Origin: Betaproteobacteria bacterium
GTDB taxonomy: Bacteria > Pseudomonadota > Gammaproteobacteria > Burkholderiales > SG8-39
Reading direction: 5' to 3'
Length of the DNA: 34,219 nt
NCBI GenBank assembly: GCA_005881595.1
Contig: VBBY01000030.1
Location: 1-34,219, forward strand
Positions within the stretch are counted from its first letter, which is position 1. The number at the start of each line of letters is the position of its first letter. This document shows, in pieces, positions 1 through 7,786 of the stretch. The position numbers and the translations under genes are program-made. Below the pieces are notes generated by a model that was given only the letters and a program-made list of their open reading frames with translations, did not search any database and was not told where the DNA came from.

Positions 1-1
1 G

Positions 2-340
2 AAGGACACGTTCATCACCTGGATCACGCGCTGGCAGAAGCAGAACGCCGACGCGATGGAAGAAATGGTGCAGAAGCACGGCGCCCGCATCCTGCGCACT
101 CCGCCCGACATCCTGCTCGCCTCGCTCAAGGCCTGGGACGAAGTGGCGAAGGAGAACTCAGACAAGTCCCCGACCTTCGAGAAGGTCTACGAGTCGCAGC
201 GCGCGTACGCGGCCAAGGTGGTGCCTGCGAAGCGCTACATGTTTCCGCCGTATTCCTTCGCCGCGAACTACTACTGGCCCCAGGAAACAACCAAGCCTAT
301 TCATGACGGATCGAATTTGATTAAGAAGAATCCGAAATAG
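2..340 (+). CDS. TRAP transporter solute-binding protein, C-terminal part (partial)
   Basis: The open frame enters from the left edge and stops at a TAG at 338-340, leaving about 112 residues of a protein that starts outside the window. The residues resemble the C-terminal end of the DctP-like binding proteins of TRAP transporters of the mannitol/chloroaromatic type: the helical stretch around AWDEVAKENSD, then FEKVYESQRAYAAKV and the Phe/Tyr-rich PPYSFAANYYW. Such proteins bind carboxylates in the periplasm and deliver them to a DctQM membrane pair, which would lie upstream or elsewhere. The gap to the next gene is 44 bp, so co-transcription with the hydrolase is possible. The family is assigned by resemblance of the C-terminus only; the ligand cannot be inferred. 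Confidence 0.7.
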   Translation, partial: KDTFITWITRWQKQNADAMEEMVQKHGARILRTPPDILLASLKAWDEVAKENSDKSPTFEKVYESQRAYAAKVVPAKRYMFPPYSFAANYYWPQETTKPIHDGSNLIKKNPK

Positions 341-384
341 CGGCGCGCGGGCTGGTGGCTAATATTGGAAGCAACGGAGGAGAT

Positions 385-1713
385 ATGAAAAACCCCACTA
401 TCTTGCACCGCTTCGCCGCACTGCTCCTGGTCCTCGCGCTGAGCGCGCTCAGCTTCAGCGCCCGCAGCGCCCTCCAGGTGGTCATCGACGCCGATGAGAA
501 CCGTACGACGCCGGTTGCGCATCGCTACATCCACGGCGTGATTCTCGACGACGCCAAGTTCCAGATCCTCCTGCCTGCGGCGTGGAATGGAAAAGTCGTC
601 ATCCACACGCGTGGCTTCTCCGGGACGGAGTTCAGCACCGGGGCGTTCCAGACCGCGGCCCTCGCGAAGGGCTACGCCTTCGCCGCGAGCGACGAGGGAT
701 GGAACCGCGTCACGATCAAGAACGAGCCGGAAGACACGTATTACGAGTCGCGCCAGCGCATCATGGAGCTCACGCTGCACATGAACGCGACGGTGCAGCA
801 GCACTACGGCAGGGCCTCCTCGCGCACGCTGATCATGGGCGGCTCCAACGGAGGCCACCACACCAAGTGGATGCTGGAGGATTTCCCGTATCTTTATGAC
901 GGCGGCCTGGCGGGCTACGGCTACAACTCGCAAATCAGCCAATGGGGCGGGGTCGCACAGGTGGTCCGCAACTACGCCGTGATCGCCCCGCGCATCGACG
1001 ACATCATCGCCAAGCGCGCTGCCGACCCGGCGTGGGATCCGTTCAAGACGCCGCTCTCGCCGCCGCTCACCGCCGCGCAGCTCCAGGCAATGCACAACAT
1101 CTACAACATTCCCGCGCGCGTGGACTGCAATACCAGCTTCCGCTGCGACTTCAGCTACAACGCCGGCCGCTGGAAAGGCTCGGAGGCGACATGGAAGCAG
1201 CAGTATCCGGCGCTGGTCGGCTACCTGCACGACTCGATGACCCGGTTCGACCCGACCTTCAATCCGAACGGCGGCCCGCTGACCGATAGCGAGCTAGGGC
1301 TGTGGGACCCGGGCAAGAGCCCGAACTGGGTCAAGCGCGAGCTGCGCAAGCTCGACCTCACGGGGCAGCTGGAGCGGCCGCTGATCATCATGCACGGCAC
1401 GTTCGACAGCACCGTCTCGCCGGGCGAGACCGCGGGCTACAAGAGGCTGGTCGAAAGGGCCCTCGGCCGCAAGGGCGCAGAGAAGGTCCTGGCGGTGTAC
1501 TACATTCCCGGAATGGGCCACGGCGGAACGCAGTACAACGACCTGGTGGACGAGCAGATCGACGCGCTGGAGGCGTGGATCGACTATCACCAGAGCAACG
1601 GGCGCAGCGGCGCGCCGGCCCCGGCGATGCTCGGAATTTACCCGCGCGAGCCGAGCGCAAGCGGCGAGCATGACCGGGACGATGAGGACGGCGAGCACGG
1701 CCAGCGCGACTAG
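385..1713 (+). CDS. Secreted alpha/beta hydrolase, tannase/feruloyl-esterase-like
   Basis: A 442-residue protein beginning with a classic signal peptide (about residues 1-29: basic start, Leu/Ala-rich core, ARSA cleavage region). ATG 385 is chosen over ATG 355 because it sits at the signal peptide and has GGAGGAG just upstream (376-382). A full serine-hydrolase triad can be read: Ser154 in the nucleophile elbow GGSNGG, Asp341 in GTFDS, His379 in GMGHGG. The order and spacing fit large alpha/beta hydrolases related to tannases and feruloyl esterases, which hydrolyse esters outside the cytoplasm; the actual ester is unknown. The C-terminus ends in an unusual charged tail rich in Asp, Glu and His. 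It overlaps nothing if the next gene starts at 1721, and probably shares a transcript with the haem protein. Confidence 0.75.
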   Translation: MKNPTILHRFAALLLVLALSALSFSARSALQVVIDADENRTTPVAHRYIHGVILDDAKFQILLPAAWNGKVVIHTRGFSGTEFSTGAFQTAALAKGYAFAASDEGWNRVTIKNEPEDTYYESRQRIMELTLHMNATVQQHYGRASSRTLIMGGSNGGHHTKWMLEDFPYLYDGGLAGYGYNSQISQWGGVAQVVRNYAVIAPRIDDIIAKRAADPAWDPFKTPLSPPLTAAQLQAMHNIYNIPARVDCNTSFRCDFSYNAGRWKGSEATWKQQYPALVGYLHDSMTRFDPTFNPNGGPLTDSELGLWDPGKSPNWVKRELRKLDLTGQLERPLIIMHGTFDSTVSPGETAGYKRLVERALGRKGAEKVLAVYYIPGMGHGGTQYNDLVDEQIDALEAWIDYHQSNGRSGAPAPAMLGIYPREPSASGEHDRDDEDGEHGQRD

Positions 1714-1720
1714 ACAGCAA

Positions 1721-2155
1721 ATGCTGAAGACCCTGCTGACCGGCATCACGCTGCAGTGCGCGGTGGCCTCCGCCGGCGCGCAATCGCTCAACTACGACTA
1801 CGAGTTCTTCAAGGCCCGCGTCGAGCCGATCTTCCTGCAGAAGCGTGCGGGCCACACGCGTTGCGTCGTCTGCCATGCAGAGCGCAGCAACAACGCGTTT
1901 CGCCTGGAGAAGCTGCCGGCGGGAGGCCGCTGGACCGAGGAGCAGTCGCGCCGCAACTACGAGATGGCTTCCCGCCTGGTCGTGCCGGGCGAGCCAGATT
2001 CAAGCCTGCTTCTGCTGCAGCCGCTCGCGCCCGAGGCGGGCGGCAATCCGTATCATTCCGGGGGCAGGCAATTCGAGACGAAGGACGACCCGCAGTGGAA
2101 GATCCTCGCCGAGTGGGTCGCGGGCAAGGCGGCTAGGGAAGGACGAGCGTATTGA
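1721..2155 (+). CDS. Small secreted c-type haem protein (CxxCH)
   Basis: A 144-residue protein with an N-terminal signal peptide (residues 1-20, ending AGA) and one covalent haem motif, CVVCH, at residues 48-52. The flanking VEPIFLQKR and the later PGEPDSSLL and YHSGG stretches resemble the single-haem domain often called planctomycete-type cytochrome c, in which a distal His or Met completes the haem. ATG 1721 is preferred over the in-frame ATG 1670 because the latter lies inside the hydrolase gene and would bury the signal peptide. The start is 7 nt after the hydrolase stop, with only a weak ribosome-binding site, suggesting coupled translation. A role in periplasmic electron transfer is inferred. 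Its last 23 nt overlap the convergent beta-propeller gene. Confidence 0.7.
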   Translation: MLKTLLTGITLQCAVASAGAQSLNYDYEFFKARVEPIFLQKRAGHTRCVVCHAERSNNAFRLEKLPAGGRWTEEQSRRNYEMASRLVVPGEPDSSLLLLQPLAPEAGGNPYHSGGRQFETKDDPQWKILAEWVAGKAAREGRAY

Positions 2156-3176
2156 TGCGCTTCGGAACTTCGCCCACCGGGATGGTGGCCACGCTCTTGA
2201 GGGTCCTGGTATCGATCGCTGAAACGGAGCGCGCGGCGGCGTTGGAAATGTAGAGCAGCCGGCTGTCGGGCGTGAAGGTGACCCAGTTCGGCACCGCGCT
2301 GATCGGCTGGCGCCCGGGGAGCCTCAGCTCGGGCAGCGCCACGAAGCCGAGCAGCTTCAGCTCCGGCAGCGAGTAGGCAAAGACGCCGTTGGCCGTGATG
2401 CTCGTCACCCACAGCGTCTTGCCGTCGGGCGCGACGCCGATGCCGTGCGAGGGCGCGTCGGTGCGCCGCTCGATCACGCCGAATCCGCCGGGCTCGTCGG
2501 GCAGCTTCACCCGCGCCACTTCCCTGCGCGCGGCGAAGTCCACGACCGCGAAGCCGTTGAAATTGGAGAGCTGCGCGAAGATGCGGCGCGTCGAGCCGTC
2601 GGCGTTCACTTCCATCGTCATCGGCCGCACGCCCTCGTCGAGCTTGAGCTCCCAGGCGATCTGGTCGGTCCTGAGGTCGATGACGGTCAGTACCTTGCTG
2701 CGGATCGAGCCGGTGACCACGTACTTGTTGTCCGGCGTGACGTAGACGTTGTGCAGGCGGCCGTTGACGGGGATGGTCCGCGCCAGCTTCAGCGCCCGCG
2801 TATCGATGACGTCGAGCGCGCCGGGATCCTCCGCGATGCCGACCACCACCCGGCCGCCGTCCTTGGTGGCGGAGATGTTGTTGGGGTGGCCGCTCAGGCG
2901 GATCTTGGTCATCGTCTTGCCGCTCGCGCGGTCGATGACCTCGAGCGTGCTGTCGGCTTCGTTGCTGACGTAGACGCGCTGCCCGTCCGGAGAGAAATCG
3001 ATGCCGTGCGCCGCCTCGACGCCGTTGATGACCTGCACGACCTTGTTCGTGGCCGGGTCGATGACGTGGATGCTGTCGCCGGCGCTGTTGGTCACGTAGA
3101 CGCGGACCGTTTGCGCGCAGACCGGTAGTGCTGCCAGGGCGAGAAGGACAGGCAAGTACCGAATGGAGGTCGGCAT
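2133..3176 (-). CDS. Secreted YVTN-family beta-propeller protein
   Basis: A 347-residue protein with a signal peptide ending PVCAQ and several propeller repeats: VYVTNSAGDSIHVIDPATN, VYVSNEADSTLEVIDRASG, VYVTPDNKYVVTGS, LYISNAAARSVSAIDTRT. Each repeat carries the YVTN/YVSN and VID signature, predicting a seven-bladed or similar propeller in the periplasm. ATG 3176 follows an AGGAGA ribosome-binding site and starts directly at the signal peptide; the longer open frame upstream is antisense to the binding-protein gene. Such proteins often accompany quinoprotein or cytochrome systems, and here a c-type haem protein is encoded tail to tail, overlapping by 23 nt. No catalytic residues can be assigned, so the role is open (scaffold, binding or lactonase-like). 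Confidence 0.8.
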   Translation of the reverse strand: MPTSIRYLPVLLALAALPVCAQTVRVYVTNSAGDSIHVIDPATNKVVQVINGVEAAHGIDFSPDGQRVYVSNEADSTLEVIDRASGKTMTKIRLSGHPNNISATKDGGRVVVGIAEDPGALDVIDTRALKLARTIPVNGRLHNVYVTPDNKYVVTGSIRSKVLTVIDLRTDQIAWELKLDEGVRPMTMEVNADGSTRRIFAQLSNFNGFAVVDFAARREVARVKLPDEPGGFGVIERRTDAPSHGIGVAPDGKTLWVTSITANGVFAYSLPELKLLGFVALPELRLPGRQPISAVPNWVTFTPDSRLLYISNAAARSVSAIDTRTLKSVATIPVGEVPKRINTLVLP

Positions 3177-3248
3177 GGCTTTCTCCTGGAGGCAGCCAGT
3201 GTAGCACCGGCGAACATCGGCTAGACTTCGCGCTCGAGGAGGTGTCCC
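3177..3248. promoter_or_regulatory. Divergent promoter region, beta-propeller / Liv-type operon
   Basis: This 72-bp gap separates two divergent genes. On the plus strand TAGACT (3222-3227) is a plausible -10 for the ABC transporter operon, with GAGGAGGTG as its ribosome-binding site just before ATG 3249. On the minus strand TACACT (complement of 3198-3203) is a plausible -10 for the propeller gene. Neither has a convincing -35, so activators may be needed. Assigned by eye only. Confidence 0.3.
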
Positions 3249-4535
3249 ATGAAGCTTCGCCACGTGGTCGCCGCGGGGATGGCGCTTGCGTTCGCCGGTC
3301 CTGCCCCGGCGCAGCAGAAGGAAATCAAGATCGGCTTCATCTACGACGTCACCGGCCCGTTCGCCGGCGGCGGCTCCGAGCCTGCGCAGCTCGGCACCAA
3401 GGCGGCGGTCGACATGTTCAACGAGAAAGGCGGCGTCGAGGGCTACCGGATCAACGCCGTGTTCGCCGACGCGCAGTCGAAGGTCGACGTCGCGATCAAC
3501 GAGATGACGCGCCTCATCGACCAGGAGAAGGTGGACCTGATCATGGGTGTGTACTCGAGCGCGCAGTGCGTGCCCATGGTGCAGCAGATCGATGCCCGCA
3601 AGAAGTTCCTGTGGGTAAACGTGTGCATCGCTACCGCGGTGTTCAAGGACCGGCAGCTGTCCTACGTGTTCCGCCCGCAGGCGCACAGCGACCAGTTCGG
3701 CGCCGCCTCGTGCGACTACATCGATTACTACGCGCAATCGAAATTCGGCATCGCGCCGAAGAACATGAAGATCGCCATCATCTACGAGGACGGCCCCTAC
3801 GGCGCCGGCGTCGCCGCGGGCAACGAGGCGCAATGCAGGAAGCACGGCATGAACATCGTGCTCAAGGAAGGCTACTCGGCGACCGCGCCCGACCTCTCCA
3901 GCCTGGTCACCAAGCTCAAGCGCTCCCGTCCCGACGTGCTGCTGCACACCGGCTACAACCCCGACATCACGCTGTTCCTGCGCCAGGCGAAGGAGCAGGG
4001 CCTGAAGTTCAAGGCGATGGTCGGCCACGGCGCCGGGCACAGCCAGATCGACAAGCTGCGCCAGAGCTTCGGCGACGACGTCAACTATTTCCATTCCATC
4101 GATCCGGCGGCCGCGCAGCTGCTCGACCCGAAGACGCTCAAGCCGGGCATCGGCGAGCTGACGCGCGAGATGGTGAAGCGCTACCAGGCGCTGAAGGGCC
4201 CGGGCGAATTGCCGCCGCACGTTTCCATGGGGTTCAACAACACCTGGATCTTCCTCTCCGACGTGCTGCCGCGCGCCATCAGAAAATACGGCGGCTTCGA
4301 CGCCGAGGCGCTGCGCAAGGCGGCGCTCGACACCGACATCCCGCCGGGCGGCACGCTGCAGGGCTACGGCGTGAAGTTCTATCCGCCGGGCAGCCAGCTC
4401 GCCGGGCAGAACGAGCGCGCGTTCCCGGTGGTGACGCAGTACATCGCCGGCCGCGCCTATATCGCGTGGCCGCGCGCCATCCAGACGGCCGACCCCGTTC
4501 TGCCGTTCCCCAAGGGCCACGCCTTCGCGCCTTGA
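3249..4535 (+). CDS. Branched-chain-amino-acid-type ABC transporter substrate-binding protein (LivK-like)
   Basis: A 428-residue periplasmic binding protein with a signal peptide (about residues 1-21, ending PAPAQ) followed by KIGFIYDVTGPFAGGG, the start of a type-I LivK/AmiC-like fold. Further family landmarks are the AVDMFNEKGGVEGY helix and turn, DLIMGVYSS, and KIAIIYEDGPYGAG at the start of the second lobe. Start ATG 3249 has a strong ribosome-binding site (GAGGAGGTG). It heads a five-gene transporter operon. In proteobacteria such importers carry amino acids, amides, urea or aromatic acids; ligand residues cannot be read with confidence here. The neighbouring hydrolase, haem protein and TRAP component suggest an organic acid or aromatic substrate, but that is inference. 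Confidence 0.85.
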   Translation: MKLRHVVAAGMALAFAGPAPAQQKEIKIGFIYDVTGPFAGGGSEPAQLGTKAAVDMFNEKGGVEGYRINAVFADAQSKVDVAINEMTRLIDQEKVDLIMGVYSSAQCVPMVQQIDARKKFLWVNVCIATAVFKDRQLSYVFRPQAHSDQFGAASCDYIDYYAQSKFGIAPKNMKIAIIYEDGPYGAGVAAGNEAQCRKHGMNIVLKEGYSATAPDLSSLVTKLKRSRPDVLLHTGYNPDITLFLRQAKEQGLKFKAMVGHGAGHSQIDKLRQSFGDDVNYFHSIDPAAAQLLDPKTLKPGIGELTREMVKRYQALKGPGELPPHVSMGFNNTWIFLSDVLPRAIRKYGGFDAEALRKAALDTDIPPGGTLQGYGVKFYPPGSQLAGQNERAFPVVTQYIAGRAYIAWPRAIQTADPVLPFPKGHAFAP

Positions 4536-4536
4536 A

Positions 4537-5274
4537 TTGCTAAAAGTAGAACAACTCACAAAAAGCTTCGGCGGCTTCACCGCGGTCAGCAACGTCTCAT
4601 TCGAGGTCGCCGAGGGCGAGATCCTCGGCCTGATCGGCCCCAACGGCTCGGGCAAGAGCACCGTGTTCAATCTCATCGCCGGCGCGCTCAAGCCGAGCGC
4701 CGGCTCGGTGCGCTTTCGCGGCGCCGAGATCGGCTCGCATCCGGCCTATCGCGTCGCGCACGCCGGCATCGCGCGCACCTACCAGATCCCGCGCCCGTTC
4801 AGGAAGCTGAGCCTCCTTGAGAACGTTGCCCTGGCCGCATTCTATGGAGCGAATGAAAGGATCAATCGGCAAAAGGCGTTTTCTCTCGCAAGCGAGTCGC
4901 TGCAACTCGTGAACCTGCCCACTGAAGAAAGCGCGCGCGTGGAAGGGCTGGGGGCGGCGGGATTGAAAAAGCTGGAGCTTGCACGCGCGCTCGCCACGCA
5001 GCCGAAACTGCTGCTCGCCGACGAATCGCTCGGCGGGCTCGACCATTCCGAGATGGACTCGGCCGCCGACCTGCTCGCTTCGATCCGCGCGCGGCGCGGC
5101 ATCACCGTCGTCTGGGTCGAGCACATCATGGGCGTGCTGATGCGCGTGGTCGACCGCTGCATCGTCCTCGACCACGGCGAAGTCATCGCGCAGGGCAAGC
5201 CCGCCGCGGTGGCGCGCGATCCGAAGGTCATCGAGGTCTACCTGGGCACCGATGCAGATGCTTTCTCTTACTAA
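4537..5274 (+). CDS. livG: LivG-like ABC transporter ATPase
   Basis: A 245-residue nucleotide-binding subunit of the Liv-type importer. Walker A is GPNGSGKST (34-42), Walker B LLLADE (158-163, Glu163 catalytic), and the switch His lies in WVEHIMGV. The LivG-specific insert with GIARTYQIPRPF is present. The start is TTG at 4537, one base after the stop of the binding protein, with no visible Shine-Dalgarno, so translation probably depends on reinitiation. The ABC signature normally reading LSxGQ is LGAAG (138-142), and Ser replaces Pro after the Walker B Glu (DES rather than DEP). The gene is intact otherwise, so this looks like a subfamily trait. The last 23 nt overlap livF. Confidence 0.88.
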   Translation: MLKVEQLTKSFGGFTAVSNVSFEVAEGEILGLIGPNGSGKSTVFNLIAGALKPSAGSVRFRGAEIGSHPAYRVAHAGIARTYQIPRPFRKLSLLENVALAAFYGANERINRQKAFSLASESLQLVNLPTEESARVEGLGAAGLKKLELARALATQPKLLLADESLGGLDHSEMDSAADLLASIRARRGITVVWVEHIMGVLMRVVDRCIVLDHGEVIAQGKPAAVARDPKVIEVYLGTDADAFSY

Positions 5275-5962
5275 GGTCTGCGCGGGCTACAGCGGCTTCC
5301 AGGCGCTGTTCGAGGTCAGCGTGGAAGTCGAGGCGGGCGAGGCGGTCGCGGTGATCGGCCCGAACGGCGCCGGCAAGACCACGCTGCTGCGGGTCATCTC
5401 CAAGCTGATCGGGGCGACGAGCGGCGAGATCCGCATGGAAGGCGCGTCGCTCGCGCGCGTGCCGGCGCACGAGGTGGTCTCGCGCGGCATCGCGCACGTG
5501 CCGGAGAACCGGCGCCTGTTCCCGCGGCTCACGGTCGAAGAGAACCTGCGCATGGGCGCGTTTCCGCGCGCGGCGAGAAAACGCTACGGGGAAAGGCTGG
5601 AATTCGTCTACGGCCTGTTTCCGCGCCTCGAGGAGCGCCGCGGCCAGCCCGCGGGCACGCTCTCGGGCGGCGAGCAGCAGATGTGCGCCATCGGCCGCGC
5701 GCTGATGTCGGGGCCGAAGCTGCTGCTGCTCGACGAGCCCTCCGCCGGCCTCGCCCCGGTGGTGGTGCAGGCGATCTTCGACCTGGTGCGGCGCATCTGC
5801 GCGCAGGGCTACACCGTGCTGATCGTCGAGCAGAACATCCGCCAGGTGCTGAAGGTGGTCGGCCGCGCCTATCTGCTGGAGGCGGGCCGCATCAGGCTCG
5901 CGGGAAATTCAAGGGAATTCCTCGATTCGCAAGAGATCCGCAAAACCTACCTGGGCCTCTGA
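5252..5962 (+). CDS. livF: LivF-like ABC transporter ATPase
   Basis: A 236-residue second ATPase of the importer. Walker A GPNGAGKTT (36-44), canonical signature LSGGEQ (137-142), Walker B LLLLDEPSAGLAP and the His-equivalent loop region VEQNIRQ (Gln where LivG has His, normal for LivF) are all present, as is the LivF hallmark HVPENRRLFPRLTVEENL. ATG 5252 lies inside the end of livG (23-nt overlap); a second ATG two codons later is also possible. It should pair with LivG to form the two nucleotide sites energising transport. All motifs are intact, in contrast to the degenerate signature of its partner. Confidence 0.9.
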   Translation: MQMLSLTKVCAGYSGFQALFEVSVEVEAGEAVAVIGPNGAGKTTLLRVISKLIGATSGEIRMEGASLARVPAHEVVSRGIAHVPENRRLFPRLTVEENLRMGAFPRAARKRYGERLEFVYGLFPRLEERRGQPAGTLSGGEQQMCAIGRALMSGPKLLLLDEPSAGLAPVVVQAIFDLVRRICAQGYTVLIVEQNIRQVLKVVGRAYLLEAGRIRLAGNSREFLDSQEIRKTYLGL

Positions 5963-6829
5963 GTGGAAGTCTTCGACATCTTCCTCCTCGAGGCGATCCT
6001 GAACGGCCTGCTGCTCGGCGGGCTGCTCGCGCTGCTCTCGCTCGGCCTCAACCTGATCTTCGGCGTGATCGACGTGGTGTGGATCTGCTACGCCGAGCTG
6101 ATCATGTGCGGCATGTACGCGGTGTATTACCTGCACGTGCAATACCACTGGCCGCTGCTTGCCGCGATGGCGGCGGCGGTCGTGATCGTCGCAGTGCTGG
6201 GCGTGATCCTGCACCAGTTCGTGATCCGGCCGGTGCTCGGCGCCGAGCCGATCAACCAGCTGCTGGTGACCGGAGGCGTGCTGTTTTTCCTGCAGGCGGC
6301 GGCGACGCTCGCCTTCGGCATCGAGTTCAGGAACCTGGGAGTCACGCTGCCCTCGATCCGGCTGGGCGAGATGTCGTTCTCCGCGGCGCGGCTGGTCGCG
6401 TTCTGCGTCGCGCTCGCCGGGATGCTCGGCATGTACCTGTTCCTCAGCCGCAGCTACCTCGGCACGGCGATCCGCGCCATCAGCCAGGACCGCGCCATCA
6501 TGCCGCTGATGGGCGTGAGCCCGGCGCGCATCTTCGTGCTCGCCTCTGCGCTCGGCGGCGCGCTCGCCGGCCTCGGCGCCTGCCTGCTGGTGCTGCAGTA
6601 CGATGTCCATCCGGCGATCGGCCTGTCCTTCGGGCCGATCACCTTTCTCATCTGCGTGATGGGCGGCCTGGGCAGCATGGCGGGCGGCTTCATCGCGGCT
6701 TTCGTCTTCGCGCAGTTCATCTCGGTGGGCGGGTTCTTGTTCCACCTCGAGTGGGGCTATGTGCTTGCGTTCGCGTTCTTCATCGCGATGATGTTCTGGC
6801 GGCCGCAGGGAATTCTCGGTCGCAGGTGA
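5963..6829 (+). CDS. livH: LivH-like ABC transporter permease
   Basis: A 288-residue hydrophobic inner-membrane permease with about eight predicted membrane segments, beginning with ILNGLLLGGLLALLSLGLNLIFGV, the standard LivH N-terminus (the family usually reads A-L-G-L-x-L-I-F-G-V). The central SRSYLGTAIRAISQDRAIMPLMG matches the cytoplasmic coupling loop that docks on the ATPases, and FLICVMGGLGSMAGGF matches the conserved C-terminal segment. The start is GTG 5963, directly abutting the livF stop with no gap, which points to translational coupling. Length is typical for the family. Confidence 0.88.
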   Translation: MEVFDIFLLEAILNGLLLGGLLALLSLGLNLIFGVIDVVWICYAELIMCGMYAVYYLHVQYHWPLLAAMAAAVVIVAVLGVILHQFVIRPVLGAEPINQLLVTGGVLFFLQAAATLAFGIEFRNLGVTLPSIRLGEMSFSAARLVAFCVALAGMLGMYLFLSRSYLGTAIRAISQDRAIMPLMGVSPARIFVLASALGGALAGLGACLLVLQYDVHPAIGLSFGPITFLICVMGGLGSMAGGFIAAFVFAQFISVGGFLFHLEWGYVLAFAFFIAMMFWRPQGILGRR

Positions 6830-6832
6830 AAG

Positions 6833-7786
6833 ATGATCGGTAATTACCCCCTGCACCTGATGATCCTGGTCCTGCTCTGGGGCTACATCTACACCAGCTG
6901 GTCGCTGATGGGGCGCCTGGGCCTGGTGAGCTTCGGCCACGGCGCCTTCATGGGGATCGGCGCGTACACCGTGGTGATGCTGTGGAACCATTTCGGCTGG
7001 TCGCCCTGGGCCGGCGCGCTTGCCGCCCTGGCCTTCGCGGCGGCGGTCGCGATTCTGATCGGCTATCCGTGCTTCCGCTTCAGGATCGTCGGCCACTACT
7101 TCGCGCTCGTCACGCTCGCGCTGTCCGAGGTGGCGCGCCTGGTGATCGTCGCGCTGCGCGACCAGACCGGCGGCTCGCTCGGCGCCACGCCCAACTCCGC
7201 CCTGCACGGCGGGGCGACCGCGGCGCCCGGCGCGCTGCAGTTCTCGGACAAGCAGGTGTGGTTCTGGATCGTGCTCGCGTTCTGGCTGGCGGGACTCTGG
7301 GTGTGGCGCGCCGTCGACCGCAGCATGGCGCGGCTCGCGCTGCAGGCGATCAGCGAGGAAGAGGAGGCAGCCGCCTCGATCGGCATCCACGTCGCGCGCG
7401 CCAAGCTGCGCATCACCCTCATCTCGGCGCTGATGACCTGCGCGGGCGGCGTGCTCTACGCTCAGTACCAGCTCTACGTCAATCCCGACACGGTGTCGGG
7501 GATCGGCATCAGCCTGCAGATGGTGTTCGGGGCGATCGCCGGCGGCATGTTCGTGATGCTCGGGCCGACGGTCGGCGCGGCGTTCACGCTGCTGCTCGCC
7601 GAAGGGCTGCGCCTCGCCTTCGGCAACCGCTACCCGGCGCTCGACAGCACGCTCTACGGCGCGATGCTGGTGCTGTTCATCATCTACATGCCGAAGGGCA
7701 TCCTAGGCGCCGCGCTCGAGGCCTTGCGCGCGAGGACGGCGAGGCCGATAGCGCCCAGGAAGAGCAGCGGCATGCCCAGCGCGTAG
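6833..7786 (+). CDS. livM: LivM-like ABC transporter permease
   Basis: A 317-residue second permease of the importer. GRLGLVSFGHGAFMGIGAY near the N-terminus is the LivM family signature, and SIGIHVARAKLRI is the coupling-loop region. The last membrane segment ends YMPKGILGAALE, the usual LivM end, followed by about 20 extra residues. It follows livH after 3 nt. Its final 103 nt lie antisense to the end of the ABC-3 permease gene read from the other strand. With the three upstream genes and the binding protein it makes a complete Liv-type importer. Confidence 0.88.
   Translation: MIGNYPLHLMILVLLWGYIYTSWSLMGRLGLVSFGHGAFMGIGAYTVVMLWNHFGWSPWAGALAALAFAAAVAILIGYPCFRFRIVGHYFALVTLALSEVARLVIVALRDQTGGSLGATPNSALHGGATAAPGALQFSDKQVWFWIVLAFWLAGLWVWRAVDRSMARLALQAISEEEEAAASIGIHVARAKLRITLISALMTCAGGVLYAQYQLYVNPDTVSGIGISLQMVFGAIAGGMFVMLGPTVGAAFTLLLAEGLRLAFGNRYPALDSTLYGAMLVLFIIYMPKGILGAALEALRARTARPIAPRKSSGMPSA

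Noticed and set aside
3177-4691. Upstream extension of the YVTN propeller frame to 852 codons
   Set aside because: The extra part is antisense to the LivK-like gene; the ATG at 3176 has a ribosome-binding site and a signal peptide.
5909-7390. A 493-codon minus-strand frame opposite livH and livM
   Set aside because: Shadow frame; His/Glu/Arg-rich without domain features, while both permeases on the plus strand are convincing.
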